Source of the DNA: Pedobacter caeni | GTDB lineage: Bacteria > Bacteroidota > Bacteroidia > Sphingobacteriales > Sphingobacteriaceae | DNA: 64,000 nucleotides | Reading direction: 5' to 3' | Assembly: GCF_900129215.1 (NCBI RefSeq) | Contig: NZ_FQUQ01000007.1 | Coordinates: forward strand, 248,001-312,000 | Part shown: one piece after another, positions 16,872 to 25,665 of the stretch | How the letters are laid out: the number at the start of each line of letters is the position of its first letter | Numbering within the stretch: position 1 is the stretch's first letter | The notes under the pieces: generated by a model | Told to the model about the DNA's origin: nothing | Databases searched by the model: none | What the model saw: only the letters and a program-made list of their open reading frames with translations | Made by a program: the position numbers and the translations under genes

Positions 16872-18191
16872 ATGCCAGATCCTGATAAATATAATGAAAC
16901 AAGCATGAAACCTAATGAACATATAAAATTGCCTGAAGACGAGCTAATCACTCATATAAGGGAGAGTTTAATGGCTCATGAGGAGGAGTATGCCCCTGGA
17001 GCATGGGAGAATTTTATCCAGGAAAAGCCAAAGAAAAGAGGTTTACTCTTTTGGTTGGGTAGTTTAAGCAGTGCTGCTGCGGTTTTATTGATCGGATTCG
17101 GTTTGTTTTTTACCCTGAATAAAAATACGGTACCTAAAAATCCTGAGCTCAGTGTGATTAAACCGCTGCAAAAGGCCCCGGGTGTACCCGAAGCGGCTGA
17201 TGTGAAGCCAAAAGAAGATGTAGAATCAGGACAGGAGGAACATTCGGTGGTAGTTGCAGGGCTGAATAGCAGCAGTACAGAGGCAGGTTTAGATTCTGGT
17301 TATCCTAAGGTGGCGATGGAAGGTCCGATAGAAGTGAAAACACCTGATCAGTATATTATAGCAGTTCCTAATGCAAAAAATGAAGTTGCCCTGAATTCAA
17401 CAACTGTTAAACAAGGAGAAGTGGTTGTTCAGGAGCAGGTTGTTGCCCAGGTTCCACAGGCTGAGAAAAAAAGGAGCTTCCAGGAATTCCTGAATGAGGA
17501 GTCTAAACATAATGGAGCGGTCAAAAGAGATAACTCGGTATTAAAGAGACAAAGTAAATGGGAAATGGGGCTGGTTGTCGCTCCATCATTTGGAAACAAT
17601 AAAGAATTAAATATGGGGTATGGTCTGAGTATGGCTTATGCTTTATCAGATAAGGTGTCCATTAGTTCAGGTGTTTCCTATAATCAGATGGGAGCTTCAA
17701 GGTCTATCGTAAATGAGAATCCACCTAATATGGCATTGAGTATGGACATGGGGGCAGGAATGGCTAAAGAAGAAAAGGAATTAAAATCTGTAAGCGCCCG
17801 TCTGCGTGGGATAGATATTCCACTTGAGCTTAAGTACCATTTGAGTAAAAAGCTGTACGCAAATGTCGGGGTGTCCGCTTTTGCAGTGATTGACCAAAAG
17901 CAACAAAATACATTCTTCGAAAGGAAGGTTGAGTCGCAGGGTTATAGTCTGGAAAGTGGATCTGCAAAAACGACCGTCTTGAATAGGACAGTTTCTGAAG
18001 AGGCACCTAAAGAGGAAGTTAAAAATGATCCTTATCTGGGTTTTTATAACTTCTCTGTGGGATATAAACAGAAGATTTCAAAAGGGAAATCATTTTCTGT
18101 TGAGCCCTTTGTAAAATTACCGATGAAAGAACTCAAACAGGAAAACCTGTACCTAATTGGCACAGGTGTGAGGTTGAAATTCGATTTTTAA
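16872..18191 (+). CDS. Putative anti-sigma partner: TM anchor joined to an outer-membrane beta-barrel-like domain
   Basis: 439 residues with an uncommon layout. A 56-residue charged head (ELITHIRESLMAHEEEYAPGAWENF) would be cytoplasmic, one TM segment lies at about 57-81, then a Pro/Glu/Val-rich linker (about 85-225). The C-terminal part (about 228-439) has alternating amphipathic strands (WEMGLVVAPSFG, YALSDKVSISSGVSY, IPLELKYHLSKKLYANVGV) and ends in a strand closing with Phe, like outer-membrane beta-barrel proteins. Its place right after an ECF sigma gene suggests it holds or releases that sigma. An alternative start is the ATG at 16905. The anti-sigma role is inferred from position and topology only. 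Confidence 0.65.
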   Translation: MPDPDKYNETSMKPNEHIKLPEDELITHIRESLMAHEEEYAPGAWENFIQEKPKKRGLLFWLGSLSSAAAVLLIGFGLFFTLNKNTVPKNPELSVIKPLQKAPGVPEAADVKPKEDVESGQEEHSVVVAGLNSSSTEAGLDSGYPKVAMEGPIEVKTPDQYIIAVPNAKNEVALNSTTVKQGEVVVQEQVVAQVPQAEKKRSFQEFLNEESKHNGAVKRDNSVLKRQSKWEMGLVVAPSFGNNKELNMGYGLSMAYALSDKVSISSGVSYNQMGASRSIVNENPPNMALSMDMGAGMAKEEKELKSVSARLRGIDIPLELKYHLSKKLYANVGVSAFAVIDQKQQNTFFERKVESQGYSLESGSAKTTVLNRTVSEEAPKEEVKNDPYLGFYNFSVGYKQKISKGKSFSVEPFVKLPMKELKQENLYLIGTGVRLKFDF

Positions 18192-18204
18192 GATTCGGTC
18201 TTCT

Positions 18205-18822
18205 CTATTGTTCTTCTTTCAACTCGCTGATAAGTGACTCTATTTCTTTTGCATACTTTCCATAATATTGATTTAACCATATGATTGCAAAGAAATGAAC
18301 CATGGTGTAAATCGTCAGGGTTGTTAAGCCAAAAGCGATATAAAAATAGCCGGGCTCGTTGGTGATCACTTTTAGAAAGTAGGCATAATTGTCGTTTACA
18401 AGTATGATGGCCCCAAAAATCAGAAAAACCGGCAACAAGATGAAGTTAAACATCTTATAAAGCTCCATGTTTAGTTTCAGGTCATAATTCAATTCATACA
18501 GGCTGTCTTTGGTATTTAAAGAAGACGCTCCGATCTTTTTGTAGAATTTGTAAAACCGGATCAGGAAATATAAAGTGGTGATGACAAAAAGAATATATGC
18601 AGAATTAAAGGGGATTTTAAGTGCCGGAATGAGCTTGAAAAAGCCAGGAATAAAGGCGCTCATGAGTAAGGCCAGGATTTGAAATATGGCTTCTCCTCTC
18701 ATGTTTTTTCTGAATTTGTCTAAAGGCATTTGTGCTTTCTTCAGACTCTGAATGTCTTTGGGGATTTCAATCGGCTGCTCCGATTCTTTATTCCATGCTG
18801 ATTTTATATCGTCAAAATTCAT
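18205..18822 (-). CDS. Four-helix membrane protein, putative anti-sigma partner
   Basis: 205 residues. A soluble N-terminus (MNFDDIKSAWNKE..., about 1-42) is followed by four hydrophobic segments (about 45-66, 74-92, 121-142 and 155-180) and a charged C-terminal helix (KEIESLISELKEEQ). No named domain is recognised. The first codons overlap the end of the ECF sigma gene by 11 bp, so translation is coupled; together with the soluble head this suggests it binds the sigma factor at the membrane. It differs completely from the partner of the other sigma gene 14 bp away on the opposite strand. Confidence 0.65.
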   Translation of the reverse strand: MNFDDIKSAWNKESEQPIEIPKDIQSLKKAQMPLDKFRKNMRGEAIFQILALLMSAFIPGFFKLIPALKIPFNSAYILFVITTLYFLIRFYKFYKKIGASSLNTKDSLYELNYDLKLNMELYKMFNFILLPVFLIFGAIILVNDNYAYFLKVITNEPGYFYIAFGLTTLTIYTMVHFFAIIWLNQYYGKYAKEIESLISELKEEQ

Positions 18823-19318
18823 AACCTTGTTTTTTTATAAGTTCTTTTAATTTATTTTTTGCCCTGTTGAGCTTAACCCTTGCGTTCCCTTCAGTAATCC
18901 CCAGATTCTCTCCGATTTCTTTGTGGGAATAGTCTTCCAGAAAGTAAAACATCAATGCTTTCTCAATTTTGTCCAGCTTTTGAAGTGCTTTGTAAAAATG
19001 TGCCAGTTGTATTTCTTTTGTTTCCGCCTCATCTGAAGGAATCTCTATTTCTTCTGCGATGATATTGGCATAAGTGTCCTGCTTGCGCTTGTCTTTCTTG
19101 AAAAATACGATTGCAGTATTTAAAGCAACCCGGTACATCCAGCTCGAAAACTTACTTTGATGGTTAAATGAATCATAAGATTTCCAAAGCTGGCAGATGA
19201 TTTCCTGAAAAAGATCTTTCTGATCGTCTTCGTCGTCCATGTACATTCTGGAGATTTTATGTATCATTCCTTTATGGGATTCTATTTCTCTAAGAAATTC
19301 TTGCTCCTTTGCTTTCAA
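18812..19318 (-). CDS. ECF-type sigma factor (probable TTG start)
   Basis: Sigma-70-family ECF factor, 168 residues. Region 2 includes MIHKISRMYMDDEDDQKDLF and QLWKSYDSF; region 4 includes ALMFYFLEDYSHKEIGENLG and the recognition helix GNARVKLNRAKNKLKE. The ECF fold needs residues before the first internal ATG (Met18), and the only available upstream codon is TTG at 19318. That TTG is preceded by GAT and the in-frame amber stop of the TraB-like gene, so initiation probably depends on ribosomes finishing that gene. Likely operon: TraB-like, sigma, membrane partner. Confidence 0.88.
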   Translation of the reverse strand: MKAKEQEFLREIESHKGMIHKISRMYMDDEDDQKDLFQEIICQLWKSYDSFNHQSKFSSWMYRVALNTAIVFFKKDKRKQDTYANIIAEEIEIPSDEAETKEIQLAHFYKALQKLDKIEKALMFYFLEDYSHKEIGENLGITEGNARVKLNRAKNKLKELIKKQGYEF

Positions 19319-19321
19319 ATC

Positions 19322-20185
19322 CTAGTTCATTACAGGTTTAACCGTGTATCCCTTTGCTTTTAATAGCTCCAATATTCCTTTTTTACCTGGTAAGTGCGCT
19401 GCGCCAACGGCGAAGAAAGCCGATTGTTTTTTCATCATTTCGGGCATTTTTTGTACCCAATTATTATTTCTTACCTCCAGGAGCCACTTGTCAGTGGCTT
19501 CACTGCTGAATTTTTTATGGTTCATTTCTGCCCCCACTTTAGTGATGTTTTCTTCTTTATAGGCAGCGATAACGGCACTGAGCATGGCTTTGTACTCGTC
19601 AAACTGACTGATGTGAGTTACGATTACGGAGTCAGGGAAAGCTTTTCCTACATAATCCATTTGTGCTTTTGTGGTTTCTAATCCTCCTGTGCTCATGTTC
19701 TTCTGCTTTGCTAATTTAATAAAATCCATTTCATAAGATTTAGGGGTGCTGCAGGGTAAGGTTTTCGAAATAGCGATGGAATAAACTGTAGAGAGACTGT
19801 ATTGATCCAATGCCTTTAGGGGGATTTTTGTTTTGAGCTTTAAAATGGAATCGACTGTATTGTATTGACCGGGACTCAATGTTTTGCTCAGCAAGGTTCC
19901 CGTGTTGCCTGCTTTTTGAAGCGCTGCCATTTCATTTGGATCGTTGTAATCAATTTCCAAAATCAGTTTTTCTGTTTGATCAAAAGTTCTCGTTATTTTT
20001 TCAGGCATTCTAAAATCGTTTTCGCAGATCATATGAATTGTTCCGTAAATATAGGACGGCTTGGCCAGGCCTTTGCCTGTTATTTCCCAAAGCAAGGAGT
20101 TTTCCAAAGGTTTCTTTTGAGCGTTTACGCTGTTGCTAAAAGTCGTAGCCAGTAAGAGGGTAGTTAGCGTTAATATCGTTTTCAT
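19322..20185 (-). CDS. TraB/GumN family protein (secreted)
   Basis: 287 residues from the ATG at 20185, which gives a clean signal peptide (LTLTTLLLATTFSNSVNAQ); a TTG 11 codons earlier is rejected. The TraB/GumN fold is supported by the paired motifs GTIHM (about 48-52) near the N-terminus and FAVGAAHLPGKKG near the C-terminus, with the typical GLETTKAQMD segment between. Family members are putative metal-dependent peptidases or ligand-binding proteins; no activity is known here. The stop lies 4 bp before the start of the sigma gene and in the same frame, so the protein may feed into or be regulated with that sigma system. Confidence 0.85.
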   Translation of the reverse strand: MKTILTLTTLLLATTFSNSVNAQKKPLENSLLWEITGKGLAKPSYIYGTIHMICENDFRMPEKITRTFDQTEKLILEIDYNDPNEMAALQKAGNTGTLLSKTLSPGQYNTVDSILKLKTKIPLKALDQYSLSTVYSIAISKTLPCSTPKSYEMDFIKLAKQKNMSTGGLETTKAQMDYVGKAFPDSVIVTHISQFDEYKAMLSAVIAAYKEENITKVGAEMNHKKFSSEATDKWLLEVRNNNWVQKMPEMMKKQSAFFAVGAAHLPGKKGILELLKAKGYTVKPVMN

Positions 20186-20366
20186 GTTTAGGTTGGGTTT
20201 AATCTTTTTTATATTCAATTAGTATCAGCTCTTCTAATTCGTTACAGTATTTTTTAATCTTTTCAGTGAAAGGCTGATAAGGCGCTTATTTGGCGTTTAA
20301 ATGCGGTTTTTCGATATTGTTGCAACAATGATACTTTTATTCATGAGTTGAGCTGAGCTAAAGAAT

Positions 20367-20374
20367 TATCTTTG
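20367..20374 (+). promoter_or_regulatory. TAnnTTTG -7 element of the M3 peptidase gene
   Basis: TATCTTTG, with GTTG at 20347-20350 as a possible though closely spaced -33 element. It would give a leader of about 45 nt before the ATG at 20425. Confidence 0.45.
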
Positions 20375-20424
20375 CAGCAGCTCATCTGAGCAGAAGTTTA
20401 CGGAATCAATACTCATCTGAAGAA

Positions 20425-22551
20425 ATGAAATTAAAGAAAGGAATCCCATCAATGATCTTAGTTTGCGGAATGCTGCTGATTACTGATAAGACGGTAATGG
20501 GCCAGAATACGAATCCATTTATGGAAGAGTACAATACTCCTTATGGAGTCCCGCCATTTGATAAAATTAAGACTGACCATTTTGTTCCCGCTTTTCAGGA
20601 AGGAATGAAGCAGCAACAGCTGGCAGTAACTGCAATTTACAGACAGCGCTCCTTACCGACCTTTGGAAATACCATTGAAGCGTTGGAAGGAAGCGGGAAA
20701 TTACTCAATAAGGTGAGTACCGTGTTTTTCAACCTGAGTTCAGCGAATACTTCAGCTGAACTGGAAGCCATATCGAAACAAATGGCGCCGGAGTTGTCCA
20801 AACATAACGACGACATTTACCTGAACGCAGATTTGTTTAAAAGAGTGAAGGCTGTATATGACAAGAGTGCCGGATTAAAGCTCAATGTGGAGCAAAAAAG
20901 GTTACTGGAAAAAACCTATAAAAGTTTTGTGCGTAGTGGGGCGAATCTGACCGAAGCACAGCAGCTCAAAATGAGAGCAATTAATAAAGAATTTTCTCTG
21001 CTCACTTTAAACTTTGGACAACATCTTTTGGCCGAAGTGAATGGCTTTGAGCTCCTGATCGATAAACAAGCTGATCTTTCCGGACTACCGGAATCCGTAA
21101 AAGCTGCTGCGGCCCAATCTGCCAGACAAGCGGGAAAAGAAGGGAAATGGCGGTTTACGTTGCATACCCCAAGCGTAATGCCCTTTTTACAATATTCGGA
21201 AAACCGTGCATTGAGAGAAAAGATCTATAACGCTTATATCAACCGTGGCAATAACAATGATGCCAACGACAATAAAAAGATCATTTCAAGAATGGTGGCT
21301 TTGCGCGCCGAGAAGGCCAGCCTTTTAGGCTATAACAGTCATGCTGACTTTGTATTGGAAGAAAGCATGGCGAAATCTCCAAAAGAGGCTTACGACCTGT
21401 TAAACGGACTTTGGGATGCGGCCTTGCCAGTAGCCAAGCAAGAGGCTACTGACATGCAGAAAATGATGGATAAAGAAGGGCGGAATGAAAAGCTGGAAGC
21501 CTGGGACTGGTCTCATTATGCAGATAAAGTGCGTAAAGAAAGATACAATTATGACGCAGAGGAATTAAGGCCGTATTTTAAGCTGGACAATGTGAGGGAA
21601 GGCTTTTTTAAAGTGACGAACAGGTTGTACGGCATCACTTTTACTGCACTTAAAGATGTTCCGGTTTACCATCAGGATGTAACGGCTTACCAGGTGAAGG
21701 AAGCTGATGGCACGCATATCGGTGTCATCTATATGGACTTCTTTACGCGTGCATCTAAACGTGGTGGTGCCTGGATGACCTCTTATGCGACGCAGTCTTA
21801 TCAGGATGGCAAGCGGGTTCCCCCTGTTGTTTCCATTGTCTGCAATTTTTCCGGGCCCAATGGCGATGAACCAGCGCTGTTTACAGGAGACGAGGTTACG
21901 ACATTCTATCATGAAATGGGGCATGCCCTTCATGGGTTATTGTCTAATGTAAAATACAGAAGCCTTGCTGGAACTTCAGTTCCCCGCGATTTTGTAGAAT
22001 TACCTTCACAGGTGATGGAGCATTTTGCCTTTGAGCCTGAAGTACTTCAGTTTTATGCAAAACACTATAAAACGGGTGCTATTGTTCCTCAGGAGCTGAT
22101 CACAAAGATGAAAAATGCCGGGAAGTTCAATCAGGGCTTTGAAACGGTAGAATACCTTGCAGCTTCCCTGCTTGATATGGGTTTTCATACCATTCCGGTT
22201 GGAAAAGAAATAGATGCGATAAAATTTGAAACTGCAGAAATGAACAAGTATGGTCTGATTAGTCAGATTGCACCCCGTTACAGAAGCACCTATTTTCAGC
22301 ACATCTTTGCTTCCGGTTATTCTGCTGGTTATTATAGTTATATCTGGTCTGCTGTATTGGACAGTGATGCTTTTGCTGCCTTTAAAGAAAGCGGAAATAT
22401 CTTCGATCAGGGGGTCGCTAAATCTTTCCGTAAGCATGTACTTGAAAAAGGAGGGACAATTGAACCTATGGATCTTTACAAGGCTTTCAGAGGTAAAGAA
22501 CCAGATATGAAACATTTGCTAAAAGACAGAGGTCTGGATAAAGCGCTTTAA
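20425..22551 (+). CDS. dcp: M3-family peptidyl-dipeptidase (Dcp-like)
   Basis: Zinc peptidase that removes C-terminal dipeptides from oligopeptides, 708 residues. A signal peptide (about 8-25, ending VMGQ) directs it to the periplasm, then NPFMEEYNTPYGVPPFDKI, a start typical of Dcp. The zinc-binding HEMGH motif is at 496-500, with the third ligand in the MEHFAFEPE helix about 30 residues on. The C-terminal YSAGYYSYIWS segment carries substrate-binding tyrosines of the family. It is monocistronic, with a strong bidirectional terminator shared with the convergent S9 peptidase gene. Confidence 0.94.
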   Translation: MKLKKGIPSMILVCGMLLITDKTVMGQNTNPFMEEYNTPYGVPPFDKIKTDHFVPAFQEGMKQQQLAVTAIYRQRSLPTFGNTIEALEGSGKLLNKVSTVFFNLSSANTSAELEAISKQMAPELSKHNDDIYLNADLFKRVKAVYDKSAGLKLNVEQKRLLEKTYKSFVRSGANLTEAQQLKMRAINKEFSLLTLNFGQHLLAEVNGFELLIDKQADLSGLPESVKAAAAQSARQAGKEGKWRFTLHTPSVMPFLQYSENRALREKIYNAYINRGNNNDANDNKKIISRMVALRAEKASLLGYNSHADFVLEESMAKSPKEAYDLLNGLWDAALPVAKQEATDMQKMMDKEGRNEKLEAWDWSHYADKVRKERYNYDAEELRPYFKLDNVREGFFKVTNRLYGITFTALKDVPVYHQDVTAYQVKEADGTHIGVIYMDFFTRASKRGGAWMTSYATQSYQDGKRVPPVVSIVCNFSGPNGDEPALFTGDEVTTFYHEMGHALHGLLSNVKYRSLAGTSVPRDFVELPSQVMEHFAFEPEVLQFYAKHYKTGAIVPQELITKMKNAGKFNQGFETVEYLAASLLDMGFHTIPVGKEIDAIKFETAEMNKYGLISQIAPRYRSTYFQHIFASGYSAGYYSYIWSAVLDSDAFAAFKESGNIFDQGVAKSFRKHVLEKGGTIEPMDLYKAFRGKEPDMKHLLKDRGLDKAL

Positions 22552-22597
22552 AATTGTTGATTTTATAAGAAAAGGGAATGTTTCGTTTTTTTATCAT

Positions 22598-22640
22598 AAA
22601 AATGCCCCCAAAAAGTGTCTGACTTTTTGGGGGCATTTCA
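22598..22640. terminator. Strong bidirectional terminator between two peptidase genes
   Basis: A 17-bp perfect stem (AAATGCCCCCAAAAAGT at 22600-22616 with its complement at 22622-22638) closes a 5-nt loop, with A-rich and T-rich flanks. It serves the convergent genes on both sides. Confidence 0.92.
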
Positions 22641-22664
22641 TTTTAGATATCTCCGGTTTTCTTT

Positions 22665-24815
22665 TTATTTGTTGATGCCTTCCAGTGCAAAGAGGAAGGC
22701 GTAGTTTAAAGCAACGTCTTTCAGGTAGTCAAATCGGCCTGAGGCGCCACCATGACCGAAGTCCATATCTGTTTTCAGCAAGAGGATGTTTTTATCTGTC
22801 TTGGTTGCCCTGAGTTTTGCCACCCATTTTGCCGGTTCAAAATACTGAACCTGACTATCATGAAGACCGGTTGTTACCAACATGTTCGGGTAAGCTTTCT
22901 TTTCTATGTTTTCGTATGGAGAGTAGCTCTTCATATAATCGTAAGCCGCCTTTTGTTTAGGATTTCCCCATTCATCAAATTCATTGGTGGTAAGCGGTAT
23001 GCTTTCATCCAGCATGGTATTGATCACATCCACAAAAGGGACCTGTGCAATAATTCCATGCCACATTTCAGGAGCAATATTTATAATTGCACCCATAAGG
23101 AGGCCACCCGCGCTACCGCCTTGGGCATAAAGGTGTGCTTTTGATGTAAATTTCTGATCAATGAGGAATTGGCCACAATCAATAAAGTCTGTAAAAGTGT
23201 TTTTCTTTTTCATGAGCTTTCCATCTTCATACCACTGACGGCCCATCTCCTGTCCGCCTCGGATATGTGCAATCGCATATACAAAACCACGGTTTAAGAG
23301 GCTCAGCCTGCTGCTGTTAAATCCGGGATCAGTGCTAGAGCCATAGGAGCCATATGCGTAGAGCAGCAATGGGGCATTCCCATCCTTTTTAAGCCCTTTT
23401 TTATAGACCAGGGATATGGGAACCTTCGTGCCATCTTTTGCTGTCGCATAAAGCCTCTCTGATGTATAATCTTCTTTATTGTAACCACCAACGATTTCCT
23501 GTTGTTTCATCAGCTTTTTTGCCTTCGTATCCATGTTATAGTCATAGGTAGAGGAAGGAGTGGTCAATGATGCATAAATGTAACGGAGTGTTTTGCTGTT
23601 ATAATCAGGATTAGCGCCCACCATTGCGGTATAAGTTGGTTCTTCAAAGGCGATATTATACTCTGGTCCGCCTATTGTTCGTACACGAAGTTGTGTAAGT
23701 CCGTTTTTACGTTCAGTAACGACCACATGAGTTTTGAATTCATCAACTCCCTCCAGTAAAACGTCCTGGCGGTGAGGAATAACCTCTTTCCAGTTTTCCA
23801 TGCCGGTTTTATCCAGCGGGCATTCCATCAGACGGAAATTTTTAGCTTTCCAGTTGGTGAGGATCAAAAATTTGTCTTCCAATGGAAAGGCCTCATACAA
23901 CATGTCTTTTTGTCTTGGTTGAAATGATTTAAAAGGCTGGTCCGGTGTACTGGCATCCAGCATTTTCAGTTCATTGGAAAGGGTGGCCTGAGAATAAATG
24001 AAAATGTATTTTCCTGATTTTGATTTTCCCACACCAATGTAGTTAGACTTGTCTTTCTCCTCATACACTGTTAGGTCTTGTTTGGGGTCGCTGTTCAACT
24101 GATGTTTCTTTATTTTTTCACTCAGCAAGGTAACTTCATTCTTAGAAGTGTAAAAAATAGTTTTATTGTCCAATGCCCAAACAGGATCGCCTTGTGTATT
24201 GGGGATCGCATCTTTGAACAAGGCTCCTGTTTCCAGGTTTTTGATGTGAATTACATATTGTCGTCTCGATACTTTGTCGACCCCATAAGCCATCATTTTA
24301 TTGTCGGGGCTGATGGTGAACCCTCCTGCCTGGTAATATGGCAAGCCTTTAGCCTCTTCATCCATATCGAGCAGTATTTCTTCTTTTGCTTCCAGACTAC
24401 CCTTTTTCCTGCAATATTTAGCATATTGTTTTCCTTCTTCAGTTCGGGTATAATAGAAATAACCATTTCTAAAAACGGGAACGGACTCATCTTTTTCTTT
24501 CACTCTGCCTTTCAGCTCTTTAAAGAGGTCTTCCTGTAGTGTTTTGGTTCCACTCATCATGGTGTCCAGATACTTGTTTTCTGCGGTCAGGTAGTCTACG
24601 ACTTTGCTGCTGTCTTTTCCCTTTTTGAAATAATCGATCATCCAGTAGTAGTTGTCGGTTACCGTATCTCCGTGAAGGGTTCTGACGAAAGGGTTTACTG
24701 CTGCAACGGGTGCAGCCGCATCCGGCCATTTATAACTTTCCATTTTGTGCTCTTTGTTTGTGCAGGACAAAGCTACGCCGAGTAGCAGTAATCCTGGAGT
24801 AATTTTTTTTATCAT
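22665..24815 (-). CDS. ptrB: S9-family prolyl oligopeptidase (oligopeptidase B-like), lipoprotein
   Basis: Serine peptidase that cleaves short peptides, 716 residues from the ATG at 24815. The start gives a lipoprotein signal (LLLLGVALSC, Cys18); the TTG further upstream lies in the promoter. A seven-bladed propeller (about 70-450) precedes the alpha/beta hydrolase domain. The catalytic Ser568 is in GGSAGG and His688 in FGHGG; the Asp is in the segment between (about 650). DNYYWM near the N-terminus and SFLARGG-like HIRGGQEMGRQWYEDGK are typical of oligopeptidase B. Basic-residue specificity is not certain. Convergent with the M3 peptidase, and divergent from the TlpA gene with an 86-bp shared promoter region. 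Confidence 0.9.
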   Translation of the reverse strand: MIKKITPGLLLLGVALSCTNKEHKMESYKWPDAAAPVAAVNPFVRTLHGDTVTDNYYWMIDYFKKGKDSSKVVDYLTAENKYLDTMMSGTKTLQEDLFKELKGRVKEKDESVPVFRNGYFYYTRTEEGKQYAKYCRKKGSLEAKEEILLDMDEEAKGLPYYQAGGFTISPDNKMMAYGVDKVSRRQYVIHIKNLETGALFKDAIPNTQGDPVWALDNKTIFYTSKNEVTLLSEKIKKHQLNSDPKQDLTVYEEKDKSNYIGVGKSKSGKYIFIYSQATLSNELKMLDASTPDQPFKSFQPRQKDMLYEAFPLEDKFLILTNWKAKNFRLMECPLDKTGMENWKEVIPHRQDVLLEGVDEFKTHVVVTERKNGLTQLRVRTIGGPEYNIAFEEPTYTAMVGANPDYNSKTLRYIYASLTTPSSTYDYNMDTKAKKLMKQQEIVGGYNKEDYTSERLYATAKDGTKVPISLVYKKGLKKDGNAPLLLYAYGSYGSSTDPGFNSSRLSLLNRGFVYAIAHIRGGQEMGRQWYEDGKLMKKKNTFTDFIDCGQFLIDQKFTSKAHLYAQGGSAGGLLMGAIINIAPEMWHGIIAQVPFVDVINTMLDESIPLTTNEFDEWGNPKQKAAYDYMKSYSPYENIEKKAYPNMLVTTGLHDSQVQYFEPAKWVAKLRATKTDKNILLLKTDMDFGHGGASGRFDYLKDVALNYAFLFALEGINK

Positions 24816-24845
24816 ACGCTGGTCAGGTAAAGTCTTGTTCTTCTG

Positions 24846-24871
24846 CAAATTAGAATTTATTCTTTAATTTG
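24846..24871. promoter_or_regulatory. Back-to-back TAATTTG -7 elements
   Basis: TAATTTG occurs on the minus strand at 24852-24846 (towards the S9 peptidase) and on the plus strand at 24865-24871 (towards TlpA). They would drive the two divergent genes with leaders of roughly 25-30 nt. Confidence 0.5.
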
Positions 24872-24901
24872 CGCTTGCTGCAGTGTAAAAAATTTAGTGA
24901 A

Positions 24902-25486
24902 ATGAGAAAGATGTTCAAAAGGAGTAACGTAGTTAATGGGATATTCGTGATTTTGATTCTGGTGGTTCTTTTTGTTCCTTCAGCGAAAGCAGTCATGATT
25001 CAGGGCTTAATGGAGATCGGGCTTTTTAAGCCGGATACCAGTGCGGAGCCGAGAGGGTTATTGCCTGCCGAAGGTTTATCCGGTATCCGCTTTAAGGATG
25101 CCTCAGGAAAAGAGATTGATCTCGGTGATTTGAAAGGCAAGGTGGTCTTCCTGAATTTTTGGGCAACCTGGTGCCCGCCTTGTCTGGCTGAAATGCCTTC
25201 GGTAAACAAACTATACGAACAGTTTAAGGGAGATAAAGAGGTGGTTTTTATCCTCGTAGATGCAGACAGTGATTTTAAAAAAGCACAGAAATATATGGAT
25301 AGAAAAGCATATGGGCTACCTGTTTATGCTGCGGCAAGCAGTATTCCGGAAAGTTTATTTGCAGGAGCATTGCCTACAACTGTTGTTTTTGATAAGGAGG
25401 GGCGTGTTTCTTACCACGGATCCGGGGCTGCAAATTATGCGAGCACAAAATTTATAGACTTTATCAGGAAATTAAAGGGGAATTGA
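24902..25486 (+). CDS. TlpA-family thiol-disulfide oxidoreductase
   Basis: Membrane-anchored thioredoxin-like protein, 194 residues from the ATG at 24902; the earlier TTG overlaps the promoter. A hydrophobic anchor (about 12-28) is followed by a linker and an AhpC/TSA-type thioredoxin fold starting near IRFKDASGKEIDLGDLKGKV. The active site is WATWCPPC with Cys91 and Cys94, and the cis-Pro loop is in GALPTTVVFDKEG. It probably reduces disulfides in the periplasm, for example in cytochrome c maturation or envelope stress, but no client gene is adjacent. Confidence 0.92.
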   Translation: MRKMFKRSNVVNGIFVILILVVLFVPSAKAVMIQGLMEIGLFKPDTSAEPRGLLPAEGLSGIRFKDASGKEIDLGDLKGKVVFLNFWATWCPPCLAEMPSVNKLYEQFKGDKEVVFILVDADSDFKKAQKYMDRKAYGLPVYAAASSIPESLFAGALPTTVVFDKEGRVSYHGSGAANYASTKFIDFIRKLKGN

Positions 25487-25534
25487 TTTAACATTTTTTA
25501 ACTTTAAAATGGCAGAGATGAAACGGCAAGGTCA

Positions 25535-25542
25535 TATCTTTG
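25535..25542 (+). promoter_or_regulatory. TAnnTTTG -7 element upstream of the LpoB operon
   Basis: TATCTTTG at 25535-25542 would give a leader of about 120 nt before the ATG at 25666. No clear -33 TTTG is present. Confidence 0.35.
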
Positions 25543-25665
25543 CATTAGAAATTGAGTAATTTTGCTTTGAGTTAAATACTTAAGAATGAACCGAGCATAA
25601 TCTTAGTGCAATTATGGCATAGATTATGTAAGATCCATCTGACAGATAAAATAAAAAATACACAG

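Noticed and set aside
22006..22515. 170-codon antisense frame within the M3 peptidase gene
   Set aside because: Lies fully opposite a well-supported gene with catalytic motifs; its translation has no domain, and the length follows from the sense codon pattern.
24848..24901. TTG start codons at 24848 (minus) and 24869 (plus)
   Set aside because: Both TTGs are part of TAATTTG promoter elements; the ATGs at 24815 and 24902 start proper signal or anchor sequences.
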